From Oceanobacter sp. (GTDB taxonomy: Bacteria > Pseudomonadota > Gammaproteobacteria > Pseudomonadales > Oceanobacteraceae), in the NCBI GenBank assembly GCA_002733645.1, contig NVWL01000010.1:46152-110151 (forward strand): a DNA stretch of 64,000 nucleotides, read 5' to 3'. The notes under the pieces were generated by a model. That model saw only the letters and a list, made by a program, of their open reading frames with translations, did no database searches and was not told the DNA's origin. Every line of letters begins with the position of its first letter. Within the stretch, counting starts at the first letter, position 1. Below are positions 11,486 to 21,988 of this stretch, piece after piece. The position numbers were made by a program, and so were the translations under genes.

Positions 11486-12337
11486 TTAATTCAGTAACGT
11501 GACAGTGGTTGTGAACACCTGTCGCGCTATTTGATCGTTAAACGTGTAAGTAAGTGAATCCATTACAATATAATTTTGATCCCGCGATGGGGCTTCTGTG
11601 GTGGATAGCGCTTGCGTTAAAAAGCCGATACGCATGGCGTAGACATTAGACCAGTTAGTTACTTGATCGGCGTTGTAGTAAGCACTGACGTTGAGGGTGT
11701 CATTAGTTAGTACAGCATTGCCTTGTCCAAATAAAACATGCATGGAAAGTACGCCAGCAGCAAGGGCTTGAGAGGCACCAAAGTTATCCCCCGGATTTGC
11801 TCTCACGGTGCCGTTTTCATCAAAGGACTGACAGCGAAGGTTGCTTAAACCATTATTATCAACCTCAACCCAATACACGTCAGTCACCGTCACGTTTGCG
11901 GTGATGTTGTTACCATCAGCATCAAGAAGTGCACTGCCATAACAGGTAACTGCATTGCTTTTTGGAATCGTCTTAGTTGAATCCATAGGGTCTTCTTCGA
12001 CTTCTGCGACTCGTCGCACCGCTATGCGATCTCCTGTGCCTGAGTCGTTTTCGCGGATGCAGATTGTCTCTGATGCATCCACACACAAGGTACCAAATGC
12101 TACAAGGCCAGTATCTTCAGGGTCGTACCCTGTTTTGAGTAATTGGCGATTAATATAATCAACCGCGAAGCGACCGCTTTCTTGTGAGTCGGCTAATGTG
12201 TCGGATACAGACGCTGCTTGGTTGCTACTAATTAGAATGCTGCCGACGGCAAATACCACTATCAGGCTGAGTGTCATGGCAATCATTAGCTCAACCAGAG
12301 TTAAGCCTTGTTGTTTATGTAAACTTATTTTTATCAT
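11486..12337 (-). CDS. pilW: PilW-like minor pilin
   Basis: QQGLTLVELMIAMTLSLIVVFAVGSILISS prepilin signature; operon order. Confidence 0.9.
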   Translation of the reverse strand: MIKISLHKQQGLTLVELMIAMTLSLIVVFAVGSILISSNQAASVSDTLADSQESGRFAVDYINRQLLKTGYDPEDTGLVAFGTLCVDASETICIRENDSGTGDRIAVRRVAEVEEDPMDSTKTIPKSNAVTCYGSALLDADGNNITANVTVTDVYWVEVDNNGLSNLRCQSFDENGTVRANPGDNFGASQALAAGVLSMHVLFGQGNAVLTNDTLNVSAYYNADQVTNWSNVYAMRIGFLTQALSTTEAPSRDQNYIVMDSLTYTFNDQIARQVFTTTVTLLN

Positions 12338-12933
12338 GGGCGAAATACCACGCTGTAGTCTTCACGCGCTGTCTCGGCGAGTGTTCCAGCTTCTAGATAA
12401 TAAACATCGTCACCATCGGCGTCTTGGCCAGCAGTGCGAGAGTTCCAAGAGATAACGAGCTCTAAGTCGCCGTCACCAAGATCATTCACGACTAAGCCAG
12501 GTCTGCTAATAAATGATGCCGAGCTCGTCATGGCGCTTGAACCTGTCAGTGCAGCAGTGCCACAGAGGGCATCCCAAAGGTCGAATGTTGCCATTTCGGT
12601 GTTGGTGCAATCTCCCGCGGCGGCTTCTTGATTGCCGTCTAATGAGTAGGAGGCACACATTTTTACCGCAGGGGCATTTGAAGCCCCATCTCCGTTAACA
12701 CAATTTATGCCTGCCGTTGTGTAATCATTAACGGCTATATTGTTTGCACGTATTCGATTAATTAAGTCGTTAGCTACCCAAATAGCATGCGTGCGGTTGC
12801 CCGTATCAGACACCGAGCGAATAGATTGCATTTGCATCGCGCTTAAGCCGAGTAAGCCAATGGTAGTGATAACAACCGTGACTAAGACTTCTATTAAGCC
12901 AATGCCGTACTGACGACTTATTGAGTTATGCAT
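12334..12933 (-). CDS. pilV: PilV-like minor pilin
   Basis: QYGIGLIEVLVTVVITTIGLLGLSAMQ; operon order. Confidence 0.9.
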   Translation of the reverse strand: MHNSISRQYGIGLIEVLVTVVITTIGLLGLSAMQMQSIRSVSDTGNRTHAIWVANDLINRIRANNIAVNDYTTAGINCVNGDGASNAPAVKMCASYSLDGNQEAAAGDCTNTEMATFDLWDALCGTAALTGSSAMTSSASFISRPGLVVNDLGDGDLELVISWNSRTAGQDADGDDVYYLEAGTLAETAREDYSVVFRP

Positions 12934-13397
12934 GCCAGCTCCGTTTCTGCAATTTGTCCAGATCTCAATAGGGAGAATGATTTATCTTCATTACCCGTAC
13001 AACCGCTGGTGCGAATGGTGATAGTGTCGGTGCTTTCTATCTGACCTGTAGCGGTAAACGCGACTGAGTCTAACCCCTCGGCACTCGTCACTGTAATCGT
13101 GTCATCCAGAATATCTCGAACTCTTAGGGTATCATTCGACGTTTCAGCAATGATGTTCCAACCGCCATCTATGGCTGATATCCTAACGACTTCACTTCGT
13201 GAAATTGCATGGCTGCGGGCGAATTGTAAATCCTGTTTGAATAGCCCGGTAATACGCTCGGCTTTCGAGTTAGACAACATATTGCTCATGGAGGGCACTG
13301 CTATTGCGGCAATGATTCCGACAATAGCCAACGTGACCATGAGTTCGAGCATCGTAAAGCCACTCATGTATTTCCTTGCTCTCATACTTTTTACCAA
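12918..13397 (-). CDS. GspH/FimT-type minor pseudopilin (FimU position)
   Basis: GFTMLELMVTLAIVGIIAAIAVPSMSNML. Confidence 0.88.
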   Translation of the reverse strand: MVKSMRARKYMSGFTMLELMVTLAIVGIIAAIAVPSMSNMLSNSKAERITGLFKQDLQFARSHAISRSEVVRISAIDGGWNIIAETSNDTLRVRDILDDTITVTSAEGLDSVAFTATGQIESTDTITIRTSGCTGNEDKSFSLLRSGQIAETELACITQ

Positions 13398-13519
13398 TGC
13401 AATGTTTATTCACTATTTTTACACGAATATATTAACCCTACAGAGTACTGGTTCCGATTCTGTTCAGATAAGCGGTCTGAATTGCATTCTCAGTGGAATG
13501 AGTGGTATGAAAAGTTACA

Positions 13520-14092
13520 TTAATTGCACCGTACTTCATTACCGCTGCTGTTTTCTACTAGACCATCATTGTTGTCATCTTGGCCTAAGCGAATACGCCC
13601 TACGTTGGAAATAATAATGGTTGCAGACAGGTCTCGTTGGCCATTAAGGCATACCTTTACTGTTCCATTGTGACCGAAGGCGGTACCTGATGGTCGGAAC
13701 ATAATTGCGTTGTTGCGGCTGAACTCGCGGGCTAGGTGGTCATCGTTGTTCGGTAGTGAGGGGAAGGTGCGAATAGTAATTTCGTCATTATCTAAAATTT
13801 GATTTTGATTACGATCTTCAAACACCGTTAGCTGTCTGTTCCAGTCATTGTGGCATTCATCGCCAGTATCTAATGGACAAAGACTGACAGGTAGGCCCCG
13901 GTATACGGCCATGGATCGCGTCAAGGCAATAGCACGATGGATTGTCGAGACCTGTGCCTTGAATTGACTTTGTTCGATGAGGGCGCTCATTGCCGGAAGG
14001 CCGACGCCAAGCAGAATGCCAACAATGGCCAGCGTCACCAGTAACTCAATAAGTGTAAATCCATTTTTCGGTTTTAAATCCAGCGCTTCCAT
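13520..14092 (-). CDS. GspH/FimT-type minor pseudopilin (FimT position)
   Basis: NGFTLIELLVTLAIVGILLGVGLPAMSALIEQSQFKAQV. Confidence 0.88.
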   Translation of the reverse strand: MEALDLKPKNGFTLIELLVTLAIVGILLGVGLPAMSALIEQSQFKAQVSTIHRAIALTRSMAVYRGLPVSLCPLDTGDECHNDWNRQLTVFEDRNQNQILDNDEITIRTFPSLPNNDDHLAREFSRNNAIMFRPSGTAFGHNGTVKVCLNGQRDLSATIIISNVGRIRLGQDDNNDGLVENSSGNEVRCN

Positions 14093-14177
14093 CTTTGCGA
14101 TCCTTGCAGGGTGAGTGACCCATTACTGTAACAACTCTCCTGCGAAGGTCACTCAGCCGAATTTCTTATTTTTTCCA

Positions 14178-15563
14178 TTAATCTATGTCTAATTTCTTAC
14201 ACCGATAGCGCAGCGCACGGAAGCTAATGCCCAATCGTTCAGCGGCGGCGGTCTTGTTCCAACGTGTGCTTTTGAGGGCTTCTTCAATGGCTTCACGCTC
14301 TAATCGTTCAAGGTAGCCTTCAAGATCTCCAAGGGCTTCGGTATGAATATGCGCGCCAGCGGCTTGCTTAGGGGCGTCGAATTGTAGGTCTGTGACTTGG
14401 ATTTCGTCGCTCTCCATTAGCGTAAAGGCACGTTGTAACATGCTGTCGAGTTCGCGGATATTGCCTTTAAATGGATGGCGCATTAGGGCTTCTAGTGCCA
14501 TCTCGCTGATGCTGACCTTGGGCATATCCCATTCAGTCGCGTAGTTGGTGAGGAAGTATTCAACCAGTTGCGCTATGTCTTCACGACGATTATCAAGTGA
14601 CGGAATTTCTAAGCCAACGACTTTAAGCCGGAAGTACAGGTCTTGCCTGAAGCTTCCTTGCTCGACAAGGTTGTTCAGGTCGGCAGCACTGGTGCTGATT
14701 AGGCGAGCATCAATGGCGATGCCTTGATCAATACCGGGGTGGTGGATTTTCTTTTCTTGCAGTACACCTAGCAATTTGGCTTGAATATCAGCGGGTAGGC
14801 GGTCTACATCATTGAGAACTAGGGTGCCTTTATCCGCCTCGCGGAATGCTCCTAGTGTGTTGTGTTTGGTGTTCCCGAATAATACGTCGTCAGCACTGCC
14901 TTCTTGTAATGCATCGCAGTTGACGGTGATGAATGGAAATTCGCTGCGTGAGCTTTGGCTATGTATCGCTTGTGCTACCGCTTCTTTGCCAACGCCCACT
15001 TGGCCATATAGTAGAGCCGGTGCTTGGGTACGGGCGACCTTACGAACGGTAGAGCGTAAATTTTCCATGATTGTTGAGTTGCCAACCAATAAACTTTGGC
15101 ATTGCTCGGGGATCGCGCCTCGCACTTTACTTAATTTAAGCGCTGAGGTGGCTAGCGAGCGTAAACGGTTGGTGTCTAATGGCTTAGCAACGACATCGAA
15201 CGCGCCTGCCTTTAGCGCGTTTACTCCGAGTTCTAAGTTACCAAAGGCGGTGATCATCGCGACGGGCATTTCAGGAAAATTACGGCTGCAATGATTGATT
15301 AGTTGCATCCCGTCACCGTCAGGTAGCTTCATGTCTGTAATGCAAAAATGAAAGGTGTTTTGACGCAAAAGCTCGGTGGCTTCACTGACGTTGGCTGCTA
15401 GCTTGCAAGCTAGCCCCATGCGCTCAAAGGTCATACTGAGCAGAGAGCGGATATCTTTTTCGTCATCCACGATCAATGCGCAGGGTTCCGACAGCATACG
15501 TGTATCCTCTTTGGTATTTACGTCATTATTAGAGGTGCGTAATTTAAAGTTGTGTGATTTCAA
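14178..15563 (-). CDS. pilR: Sigma-54-dependent response regulator PilR (probable start near MLSEPCALIVDDE)
   Basis: REC domain (IVDDEKDIRSLL), AAA+ region, C-terminal Fis-type HTH (RWNKTAAAERLGISFRALRYRCKKLDID). Confidence 0.92.
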   Translation of the reverse strand: MKSHNFKLRTSNNDVNTKEDTRMLSEPCALIVDDEKDIRSLLSMTFERMGLACKLAANVSEATELLRQNTFHFCITDMKLPDGDGMQLINHCSRNFPEMPVAMITAFGNLELGVNALKAGAFDVVAKPLDTNRLRSLATSALKLSKVRGAIPEQCQSLLVGNSTIMENLRSTVRKVARTQAPALLYGQVGVGKEAVAQAIHSQSSRSEFPFITVNCDALQEGSADDVLFGNTKHNTLGAFREADKGTLVLNDVDRLPADIQAKLLGVLQEKKIHHPGIDQGIAIDARLISTSAADLNNLVEQGSFRQDLYFRLKVVGLEIPSLDNRREDIAQLVEYFLTNYATEWDMPKVSISEMALEALMRHPFKGNIRELDSMLQRAFTLMESDEIQVTDLQFDAPKQAAGAHIHTEALGDLEGYLERLEREAIEEALKSTRWNKTAAAERLGISFRALRYRCKKLDID

Positions 15564-15662
15564 GTAAGTGAAAATGAATTATGACGAAGTTTCGCTATGA
15601 GCGCTGTGACAATGACCACACATTCGTTGTAATTAGCTTAATGTCTTTGTTAAGCCGTCGTC

Positions 15663-17285
15663 TTACATTTTAAGAGTTAAGCGAAAACAAGCTCCCGTGT
15701 CATGTGGAATATACTCAATGGATGCTTGGTTTGCTTGGCATAGTTCGCGGCATAAATAGAGGCCCAGCCCCGTGCCATTGTGTTCAGTTGTACTGAACGG
15801 TTCAAATAGACGATCTCTTTGATTATCGGCCACACCCAAACCATTATCAATAACATCTATTTCCACCCGGTTACGTCCTGCAGGTAGCACGTCGATTGTG
15901 AGTTTAGGTGGGTGAATACGTGCTTTGCGTGCATAGCGTAAACCATTAACGCATAAGTTGGTGAGTACTTGATTAAGGTGATCAGCATCAAATTGTACTT
16001 GCAAGTCATTTGGGCAATTGATGATAAATTCATAATCACTAAGGCTGTCTAATTGTTTGAAGAGCACAATAAACTCATGCAAAAAAGCAGACAGTGGAAG
16101 CGAGCTGAGTGTTGCCTTACGGCCACTTGAAAGCTGCAATATATCTCGAATCGTGCGGTTAATTCGTTGGCTGTTGTTTTCAATAATACTTGTCAGTTCT
16201 CGGTCTTGATCGGTCAGGTGAGGCGCTTCAGATAATAGCTGAGCCGCTTGGTTTAACGACGATAATGGGTTGCGAATCTCATGAGCAATACTGGCCGTCA
16301 AGCGTCCTAAGGACGCGAGCTTTATTTGCTGTGCTTCAGCAGAGATACGGGCATCGTCCTCTAACAATAATAGAAAGTCATCATCGGTATCCGATATCGC
16401 AATATAGCGTACGGATAAGCTGGTGCCGTTGAGTGTTAAGCGGGTATTCGCGTGTACATTAATTAGTTCCGCAGGGAGTAGCCCGCCGCGTTTCAGCGAA
16501 AACCATTGAAGGGCCGTATCATTGAAAAATAAAACACTCTGGTCGTGATTACAGGCAATAATGCCGTCGGGTAAGTTCATTAGTGCGTGTTGGCTTAAAC
16601 GCTGTAATCGTCGGATATTTTTTGCATTGTAAGAAGCCAAACTGAGCGCATCTTTAATCCGCCGGGACAGTAACTGCGTTAAACCGGCGATGGCAAAGCA
16701 GATGGCACCATACACACCGGTATTGGCTGAGTCAGAAATACCAAAGTCTTGAGGCACTATATGCTGGGTGTAGATAACGGCAATACTGACCCATGCCGCG
16801 ACGCTATAGCCGAGTATGCCTGGCGCCAGCAAGTTGGCAATGATGATAGGGATAAGCAATAGGCTTGAAAACCCGGCTTCTAAGCCACCCGATGAATACA
16901 TTAATCCTGTGAGTAGGGCGGTCTCAACAAAGAGGTAGGCGGTGGCAGCCTGAGAGTCAGATGTGCGGCTAATGATGGCGGCAAATATAGCGGCGCTGAA
17001 TACATACACCGATGACAGGACCAGAAACATTTGCGGTACCTTGCCACCTAGAATAATGTCCTTGCTATCAATGCCATCAATGACGATAAGAGTCAGCGCC
17101 AAGAGCAAAGAGTAGTAGCTGTAAAAACGCAGTAAACGGCTACCACGACCGATGTGTTCGTTTGTCTCTGGTTTGGCTGTAAAAGAGTTGAAGGGCATCC
17201 TGAGTATCCGGTTTGCGTCCTGAGGCGTATTTTCAGACAATACGTGCATCTGAAAGAGGTTAACCTGAGTCCATGTCCGAGTCAC
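15663..17285 (-). CDS. pilS: PilS sensor histidine kinase (true start uncertain)
   Basis: Multi-TM N-terminus; SIAHEIRNPLSSLNQAAQLL; GTGLGLYLCRELCQAN; adjacent to pilR. Confidence 0.91.
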   Translation of the reverse strand: MTRTWTQVNLFQMHVLSENTPQDANRILRMPFNSFTAKPETNEHIGRGSRLLRFYSYYSLLLALTLIVIDGIDSKDIILGGKVPQMFLVLSSVYVFSAAIFAAIISRTSDSQAATAYLFVETALLTGLMYSSGGLEAGFSSLLLIPIIIANLLAPGILGYSVAAWVSIAVIYTQHIVPQDFGISDSANTGVYGAICFAIAGLTQLLSRRIKDALSLASYNAKNIRRLQRLSQHALMNLPDGIIACNHDQSVLFFNDTALQWFSLKRGGLLPAELINVHANTRLTLNGTSLSVRYIAISDTDDDFLLLLEDDARISAEAQQIKLASLGRLTASIAHEIRNPLSSLNQAAQLLSEAPHLTDQDRELTSIIENNSQRINRTIRDILQLSSGRKATLSSLPLSAFLHEFIVLFKQLDSLSDYEFIINCPNDLQVQFDADHLNQVLTNLCVNGLRYARKARIHPPKLTIDVLPAGRNRVEIDVIDNGLGVADNQRDRLFEPFSTTEHNGTGLGLYLCRELCQANQASIEYIPHDTGACFRLTLKM

Positions 17286-18943
17286 TGCACAAATCCCCGA
17301 GCGACCCCCAGCTCAAATCACTGCCATCCGTTCTGACGATTGCGTTAGGGCAGTGTAATTTTCATGTGGGTGACCTTCCGGGGAATACTGAAAAAATTAT
17401 TCAAAGTGCGACAGATGCTGCCACGCAAGGCGCAGATCTTATTGTCTTTACTGAGCTAGCATTAACGGGATACCCACCAGAAGACCTACTATTGCGGCCG
17501 AGTCTTAAGCACCGTATTGATCAGGCCTTAGAACAAATAGCCCTCGCCAGCCATCAAATTGCCATTGCAATTGGGTACCCGTCGCAGCACCAGAATGCGC
17601 TGTTTAATTGTGCTGGCGTGTGGCACCAAGGTGAGCTTTTGGGTGAATACGCCAAACAAGAGCTTCCTAATTACCAAGTGTTTGATGAAAAACGCTATTT
17701 TACGTCTGGGCAGAACGCGACGGTGGTCGAGCTCAATGGCGTAAAATTAGGGTTAACTGTGTGTGAAGACGTGTGGTTTGACGCACCAGTGGCGCAAGCG
17801 GTAGAAGCCGGTGCTGAGTTGATTCTAAATTTAAACGCATCGCCTTTTCATATGGGAAAACAACAAGAACGCATAGACTTGATACGTCGCCACGTAGAAA
17901 GCCACAAAGTACCTTTCTTATACGTCAATCAAATTGGCGGGCAAGACGAGCTGGTATTCGATGGCAGCTCGTTTGCGGTCAGTGAGCAGGGTGAATGTAT
18001 TTTGCAGATGGCGTCATGGAAAGAAGCCACTGGCTTTGTGCGCTTTGAGAATAACCAATTAACGTCTGTCAGTGAATCGCAACCCGCACGTGAAGATGGC
18101 CTTGCCAGTTTGTACAACGCCTTAGTGTTGGGCGTGCGCGACTATGTGGGTAAAAATCGTTTTCCTGGCGTATTACTCGGACTATCTGGCGGGATTGATT
18201 CAGCGCTGACCTTAGCCATCGCCGTGGATGCACTTGGGCCTGAAAAAGTCCGAGCTGTGATGATGCCGTTTGCGTATACCTCTGATATGAGTAAAGAAGA
18301 CGCTTCCCTGCAAGCCGAGGCAATGGGAGTGAAATACCAGTCGATCTCCATTGAACCTATGTATAACGAATTTATGACGGCACTAGCGCCTGACTTCGAA
18401 GGGTTGGCAGTCGATACCACCGAAGAAAACCTTCAAGCCCGTTGTCGTGGCGTGTTGCTAATGGCTCTCTCGAATAAAACCGGTTCTATGGTCATCACCA
18501 CTGGCAACAAAAGCGAAATGGCCGTCGGTTATGCCACGCTTTATGGTGATATGGTCGGTGGTTACAGCGCCTTAAAAGACGTTTACAAAATGAAAGTCTT
18601 TGCCTTGGCGGAATACCGCAACACCATCTCGCCAGTGATTCCGCAGCGGGTGATAGACCGCCCGCCATCCGCTGAGTTAGCGCCGGATCAAAAAGATGAG
18701 GACAGCCTGCCTGCTTATCCGGTATTGGATGCCATTCTCGAAAGCTATATCGAGCACGACGAAAGCGCCGAGCATATCATCGCCGCCGGTTTTGAACGTG
18801 AGGATGTGATGCGTGTTTTACGTTTGGTTGATATTACTGAATACAAACGCCGCCAAGCGCCGATTGGCGTGCGAGTAACCCGCCGAGGATTTGGGCGTGA
18901 CCGTCGTTATCCGGTGACGAATGGTTGGAAAGCGGGTTATTAA
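17273..18943 (+). CDS. nadE: Glutamine-dependent NAD+ synthetase
   Basis: Nitrilase domain (VFTELALTGYPPEDLLLR, LTVCEDVW) fused to synthetase (GLSGGIDSALTLAIAVDALG, TTGNKSEMAVGYATLYGDMVGGY). Confidence 0.96.
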   Translation: MSESLHKSPSDPQLKSLPSVLTIALGQCNFHVGDLPGNTEKIIQSATDAATQGADLIVFTELALTGYPPEDLLLRPSLKHRIDQALEQIALASHQIAIAIGYPSQHQNALFNCAGVWHQGELLGEYAKQELPNYQVFDEKRYFTSGQNATVVELNGVKLGLTVCEDVWFDAPVAQAVEAGAELILNLNASPFHMGKQQERIDLIRRHVESHKVPFLYVNQIGGQDELVFDGSSFAVSEQGECILQMASWKEATGFVRFENNQLTSVSESQPAREDGLASLYNALVLGVRDYVGKNRFPGVLLGLSGGIDSALTLAIAVDALGPEKVRAVMMPFAYTSDMSKEDASLQAEAMGVKYQSISIEPMYNEFMTALAPDFEGLAVDTTEENLQARCRGVLLMALSNKTGSMVITTGNKSEMAVGYATLYGDMVGGYSALKDVYKMKVFALAEYRNTISPVIPQRVIDRPPSAELAPDQKDEDSLPAYPVLDAILESYIEHDESAEHIIAAGFEREDVMRVLRLVDITEYKRRQAPIGVRVTRRGFGRDRRYPVTNGWKAGY

Positions 18944-19321
18944 GCGTCGCCCCAAAAGCGCACTAACTTACTGCTATGTCATAGTTTTTAAGAAGAACTG
19001 TCGCTGACAGTAACAGCGCTTTTAATATTTAAACCCGCCATGGATGGCGGAAATTTCGGTTTTGCATGAGTATTAACCGACCTTATGGGCAGGATAATAT
19101 ATCTCACCAGTTTCTGCGGCGGCATCAGGGTCGGACTTTCTTGATCGTTGCCATACCCCTTTAAATATCAAATGCTTGATTTTCTATTTCATGTTCCTAG
19201 CTCACTTGCTTTAAAACTAATGCCGCTTGATTTGAAATACTGCTGAGCGGACTTTCTTTTAGTCGGCGTGCGTGCGGCGCCAGACAACTAAGTTATTCTG
19301 GGGCCTTTAGAGCAAAACCTT

Positions 19322-19372
19322 GCCCCGGAGCGATACAAATAATATGGCTACTTTAAGAGGTCGCTCCGGGGC
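19322..19372. repeat. Perfect 12-bp inverted repeat (GCCCCGGAGCGA / TCGCTCCGGGGC)
   Basis: Arms 19322-19333 and 19361-19372; directly abuts dispersed repeat copy 1. Confidence 0.85.
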
Positions 19373-19373
19373 G

Positions 19374-19509
19374 GATTGTTTTGCGTGCCGCATAATGACT
19401 GACGTTGGCTGGATGAAGCCGGATGCGCCGAGAAGAGAGGATCGTAAGGAGAAACTTCTCCTTGCATGGGGCCGGGGGCGGAGCCCCGAAAGGGATTTGA
19501 GTTTGAGAA
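19374..19509 (+). repeat. Dispersed repeat copy 1 (partner at 47618-47753)
   Basis: Aligned by eye with copy 2: about 6 mismatches over 136 bp; contains AAGGAGAAACTTCTCCTT and GGGGCCGGGGGCGGAGCCCC hairpins. Confidence 0.92.
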
Positions 19510-19670
19510 TTGGGTTGGCTAGCTGAGTTTAAGAGATGAGTTTTAAAGAAACATGATTGAATTAATGAAGCAGCATGGAGTGACGCATGCCACTCCAAGC
19601 TATGGGACATTAGCGTTATAAACGTCCTGATATGTGGGCTGTTGAACGCTAATGAGCAGGGCGCTGCTTT

Positions 19671-20936
19671 CTAACTAATTATAGATGGCGAAGCGTTAGC
19701 GGTTCCCTCTGATAATTGAGCGTTTTCTTCTACTGTGCGCATACGGTTAGCGCGTTTGAATGTACCCATGTCATTAAAGCGAATTCCATGACGACGTAAT
19801 ACCTCCAACGATTCGTCGGCACCTAAATGACGAATATAAAACGCATCACGTACAACAAAATGATGAATAGCGTGAGTATTGCCAAAATTAAAGCAGAATA
19901 ATTGCATCGGTAATAAATACCATTTATTCATCACCTGGCATTGCTCATGAATAATCCCCGGAGTGTTATCGCCGTAGTAATGCATGTTTGATGAAATAAA
20001 GTGCAAGCAAAATGTACGCAATACATTCGGCGCAATCAAAATAACGACCATCGCCGTTACCCAGCCTTCTTGAGCCAGCAACCACTGCGGCCAGTCAATA
20101 CTAGCGCCTAATAAAAAGGCGATGCCATTTGCTAGGTGGAATAACACAAAACCATGCCAAATGCCGTAAATAATAGTGCCTACTGGTGTGAAACTTAACG
20201 CTGCAATGATGCGAAGATTTTTTAAATCTTTGCGGTCTACTTTGCCTTGCTTTAGCAATTTACGTGGTTCTTTAAAATATTTACCAGCACGAAGGTAAAA
20301 CGCAAACATGTTATCGCCGACCATGATAAAGCGTCGCCAGCCCCATTTTTCGCCGTTGGTAATCCCACGTTCTTCGAGGTCGGTTTCAGTGCCAGAAACT
20401 TTGTGGTGATGCAGGTGCACATGACGGCGTACCCAAGGGTTTTGAGTTAGCGGGCGAGCTAAGTACACGCCCGCCATCATAATGTGGTGCCAAAAAGGTT
20501 GTTTGCGGAAATACATGTAGTGAATTAAGTCATGCTCTAACTCATGTAACAGCGATGTCCAGAAAGCGCTGAGTACAATTACAACCCAAGCAGGCATAAT
20601 GCCTTCGAACCAGAGCCAGCCGTTCACCGCCATACCGGCCAAACTGACTAAAAAAATGGTCATACCGACGGCGTCTTGGTGCTTCATTAAAAAAGGATGA
20701 CGAGCGCGTACTTTATCGCTCACAGCCATGAGCTCGCTTTGGATTGCGCGGTCTTTGGCGCGTAAGCGTTTAAAATCTTGCTCGTTGTTTTTATCATTAT
20801 GTGTCGCAGTCATACTATATACTCCTAATTCATAAGCGGGCGATGTACACATGCCGCTCTGGGATTCAAACACTATACTCAGATGCCAGCGAGCAAACTC
20901 TGCCGTAACTGCCAACCTGTTGACCGGAGACGCCAA
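19671..20936 (-). CDS. Membrane fatty-acid desaturase/hydroxylase family
   Basis: Histidine boxes HELEHD, HVHLHHH, HAIHH and hydrophobic segments. Confidence 0.85.
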   Translation of the reverse strand: MASPVNRLAVTAEFARWHLSIVFESQSGMCTSPAYELGVYSMTATHNDKNNEQDFKRLRAKDRAIQSELMAVSDKVRARHPFLMKHQDAVGMTIFLVSLAGMAVNGWLWFEGIMPAWVVIVLSAFWTSLLHELEHDLIHYMYFRKQPFWHHIMMAGVYLARPLTQNPWVRRHVHLHHHKVSGTETDLEERGITNGEKWGWRRFIMVGDNMFAFYLRAGKYFKEPRKLLKQGKVDRKDLKNLRIIAALSFTPVGTIIYGIWHGFVLFHLANGIAFLLGASIDWPQWLLAQEGWVTAMVVILIAPNVLRTFCLHFISSNMHYYGDNTPGIIHEQCQVMNKWYLLPMQLFCFNFGNTHAIHHFVVRDAFYIRHLGADESLEVLRRHGIRFNDMGTFKRANRMRTVEENAQLSEGTANASPSIIS

Positions 20937-21982
20937 TGTCGGATCAATCTAAGCCTGAACCGATAGCGACCGACAAATCTTCGCTAGAACAACCCAAAGC
21001 GGTGGCCATGTTTTTACGACCGCTGGCTAGCTTGTTGCGACAGCAAGGCATTGAGCCAGGGGCACTGTTTCGCGAGCATGGTTTATCTCTGGACGATACG
21101 AATAACCCAGAAAGCCAAGTCAATGTCACGGACACCTCGAATTTATTGTCTGCTGCGGAAGACTTACTGCAAGACCCTTCGCTCGGCATCAACATGGCGC
21201 GCCAGAGTGAATATTCGGTCTTTGGCGGTTTAGGTTTGGCTTTGTCGGCCGGTGGAAGTTTACTCAGTGTTTTACAGCGTATGACACGATTTCAGCGCTT
21301 GATCAGTAATGCAGTACGTGCTGAATTGGTTATAGGTGACGACAAGGTAAGTATTCACTTTCATCCAAATGCAGGGCACACGCCGCACCCGCAAGGTATG
21401 CAGTATGTGATGGCGAACTTAGTTCGGTTAGTACGCATCCGTTTGGATTCGACGTTAAACCCGCTGCAAGTTTTGGTCGCACACGAGAATGCCGCGTATT
21501 GTGCGCGCATGGCACGTTACTTCCGAGTAGAGCCTGAGCAGGCAGATCATTACGCCATTGTGTTTGCTCGTGACGCTGCCAATTCACAATTACACTCCAG
21601 TGATTCACAGCTGGCGGCCATGTTAGATGCCACCTTAAACGAACGCTTAGCCGCCCAAGAAAAAGGCTCGTTGGTGATTCAATTATCGCTTTGGTTGGAA
21701 GGGCAGTTGCCAGAAGGTGAGCCTTCGCTGGCGGATGCCGGTGCTCAGTTTCATATGAGTGTGCGTAGTTTGCAGCGACGTTTAAATGAGGAAGAGCTTA
21801 CGTGGAAACAGTTGGTAGAGCGTACACGGCGCACCTTAGTCGAGCGACATTTGAAAGTTCCCGGTACGACAGTAACGCAGTTGGCATTTTTATTGGGCTT
21901 TTCTGACGTCAGTTCTTTTTCGCGAGCGTTTAAAAAATGGTATGGCGTATCCCCCAGTCAGTTCCGCGCGAACGCTGAATAG
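20936..21982 (+). CDS. AraC-family transcriptional regulator
   Basis: C-terminal HTH (LAFLLGFSDVSSFSRAFKKWYGVSPSQFR); divergent from desaturase. Confidence 0.93.
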   Translation: MSDQSKPEPIATDKSSLEQPKAVAMFLRPLASLLRQQGIEPGALFREHGLSLDDTNNPESQVNVTDTSNLLSAAEDLLQDPSLGINMARQSEYSVFGGLGLALSAGGSLLSVLQRMTRFQRLISNAVRAELVIGDDKVSIHFHPNAGHTPHPQGMQYVMANLVRLVRIRLDSTLNPLQVLVAHENAAYCARMARYFRVEPEQADHYAIVFARDAANSQLHSSDSQLAAMLDATLNERLAAQEKGSLVIQLSLWLEGQLPEGEPSLADAGAQFHMSVRSLQRRLNEEELTWKQLVERTRRTLVERHLKVPGTTVTQLAFLLGFSDVSSFSRAFKKWYGVSPSQFRANAE

Positions 21983-21988
21983 TTTGGA

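Noticed and set aside
7072-14092. Unusual pilin cluster
   Set aside because: Gene order matches the well-known fimT/fimU-pilVWXY1E arrangement downstream of pilSR; ordinary core region.
14812-15294. 160-aa + strand ORF antisense to pilR
   Set aside because: Overlaps the conserved pilR AAA+ region on the opposite strand; likely spurious.
19320-19526. ORF of 68 aa (and homologous 66-aa ORF at 47591..47791) as a conserved protein
   Set aside because: Both are translations of the dispersed repeat; differences are mostly non-synonymous and both strands carry ORFs, so coding is doubtful.
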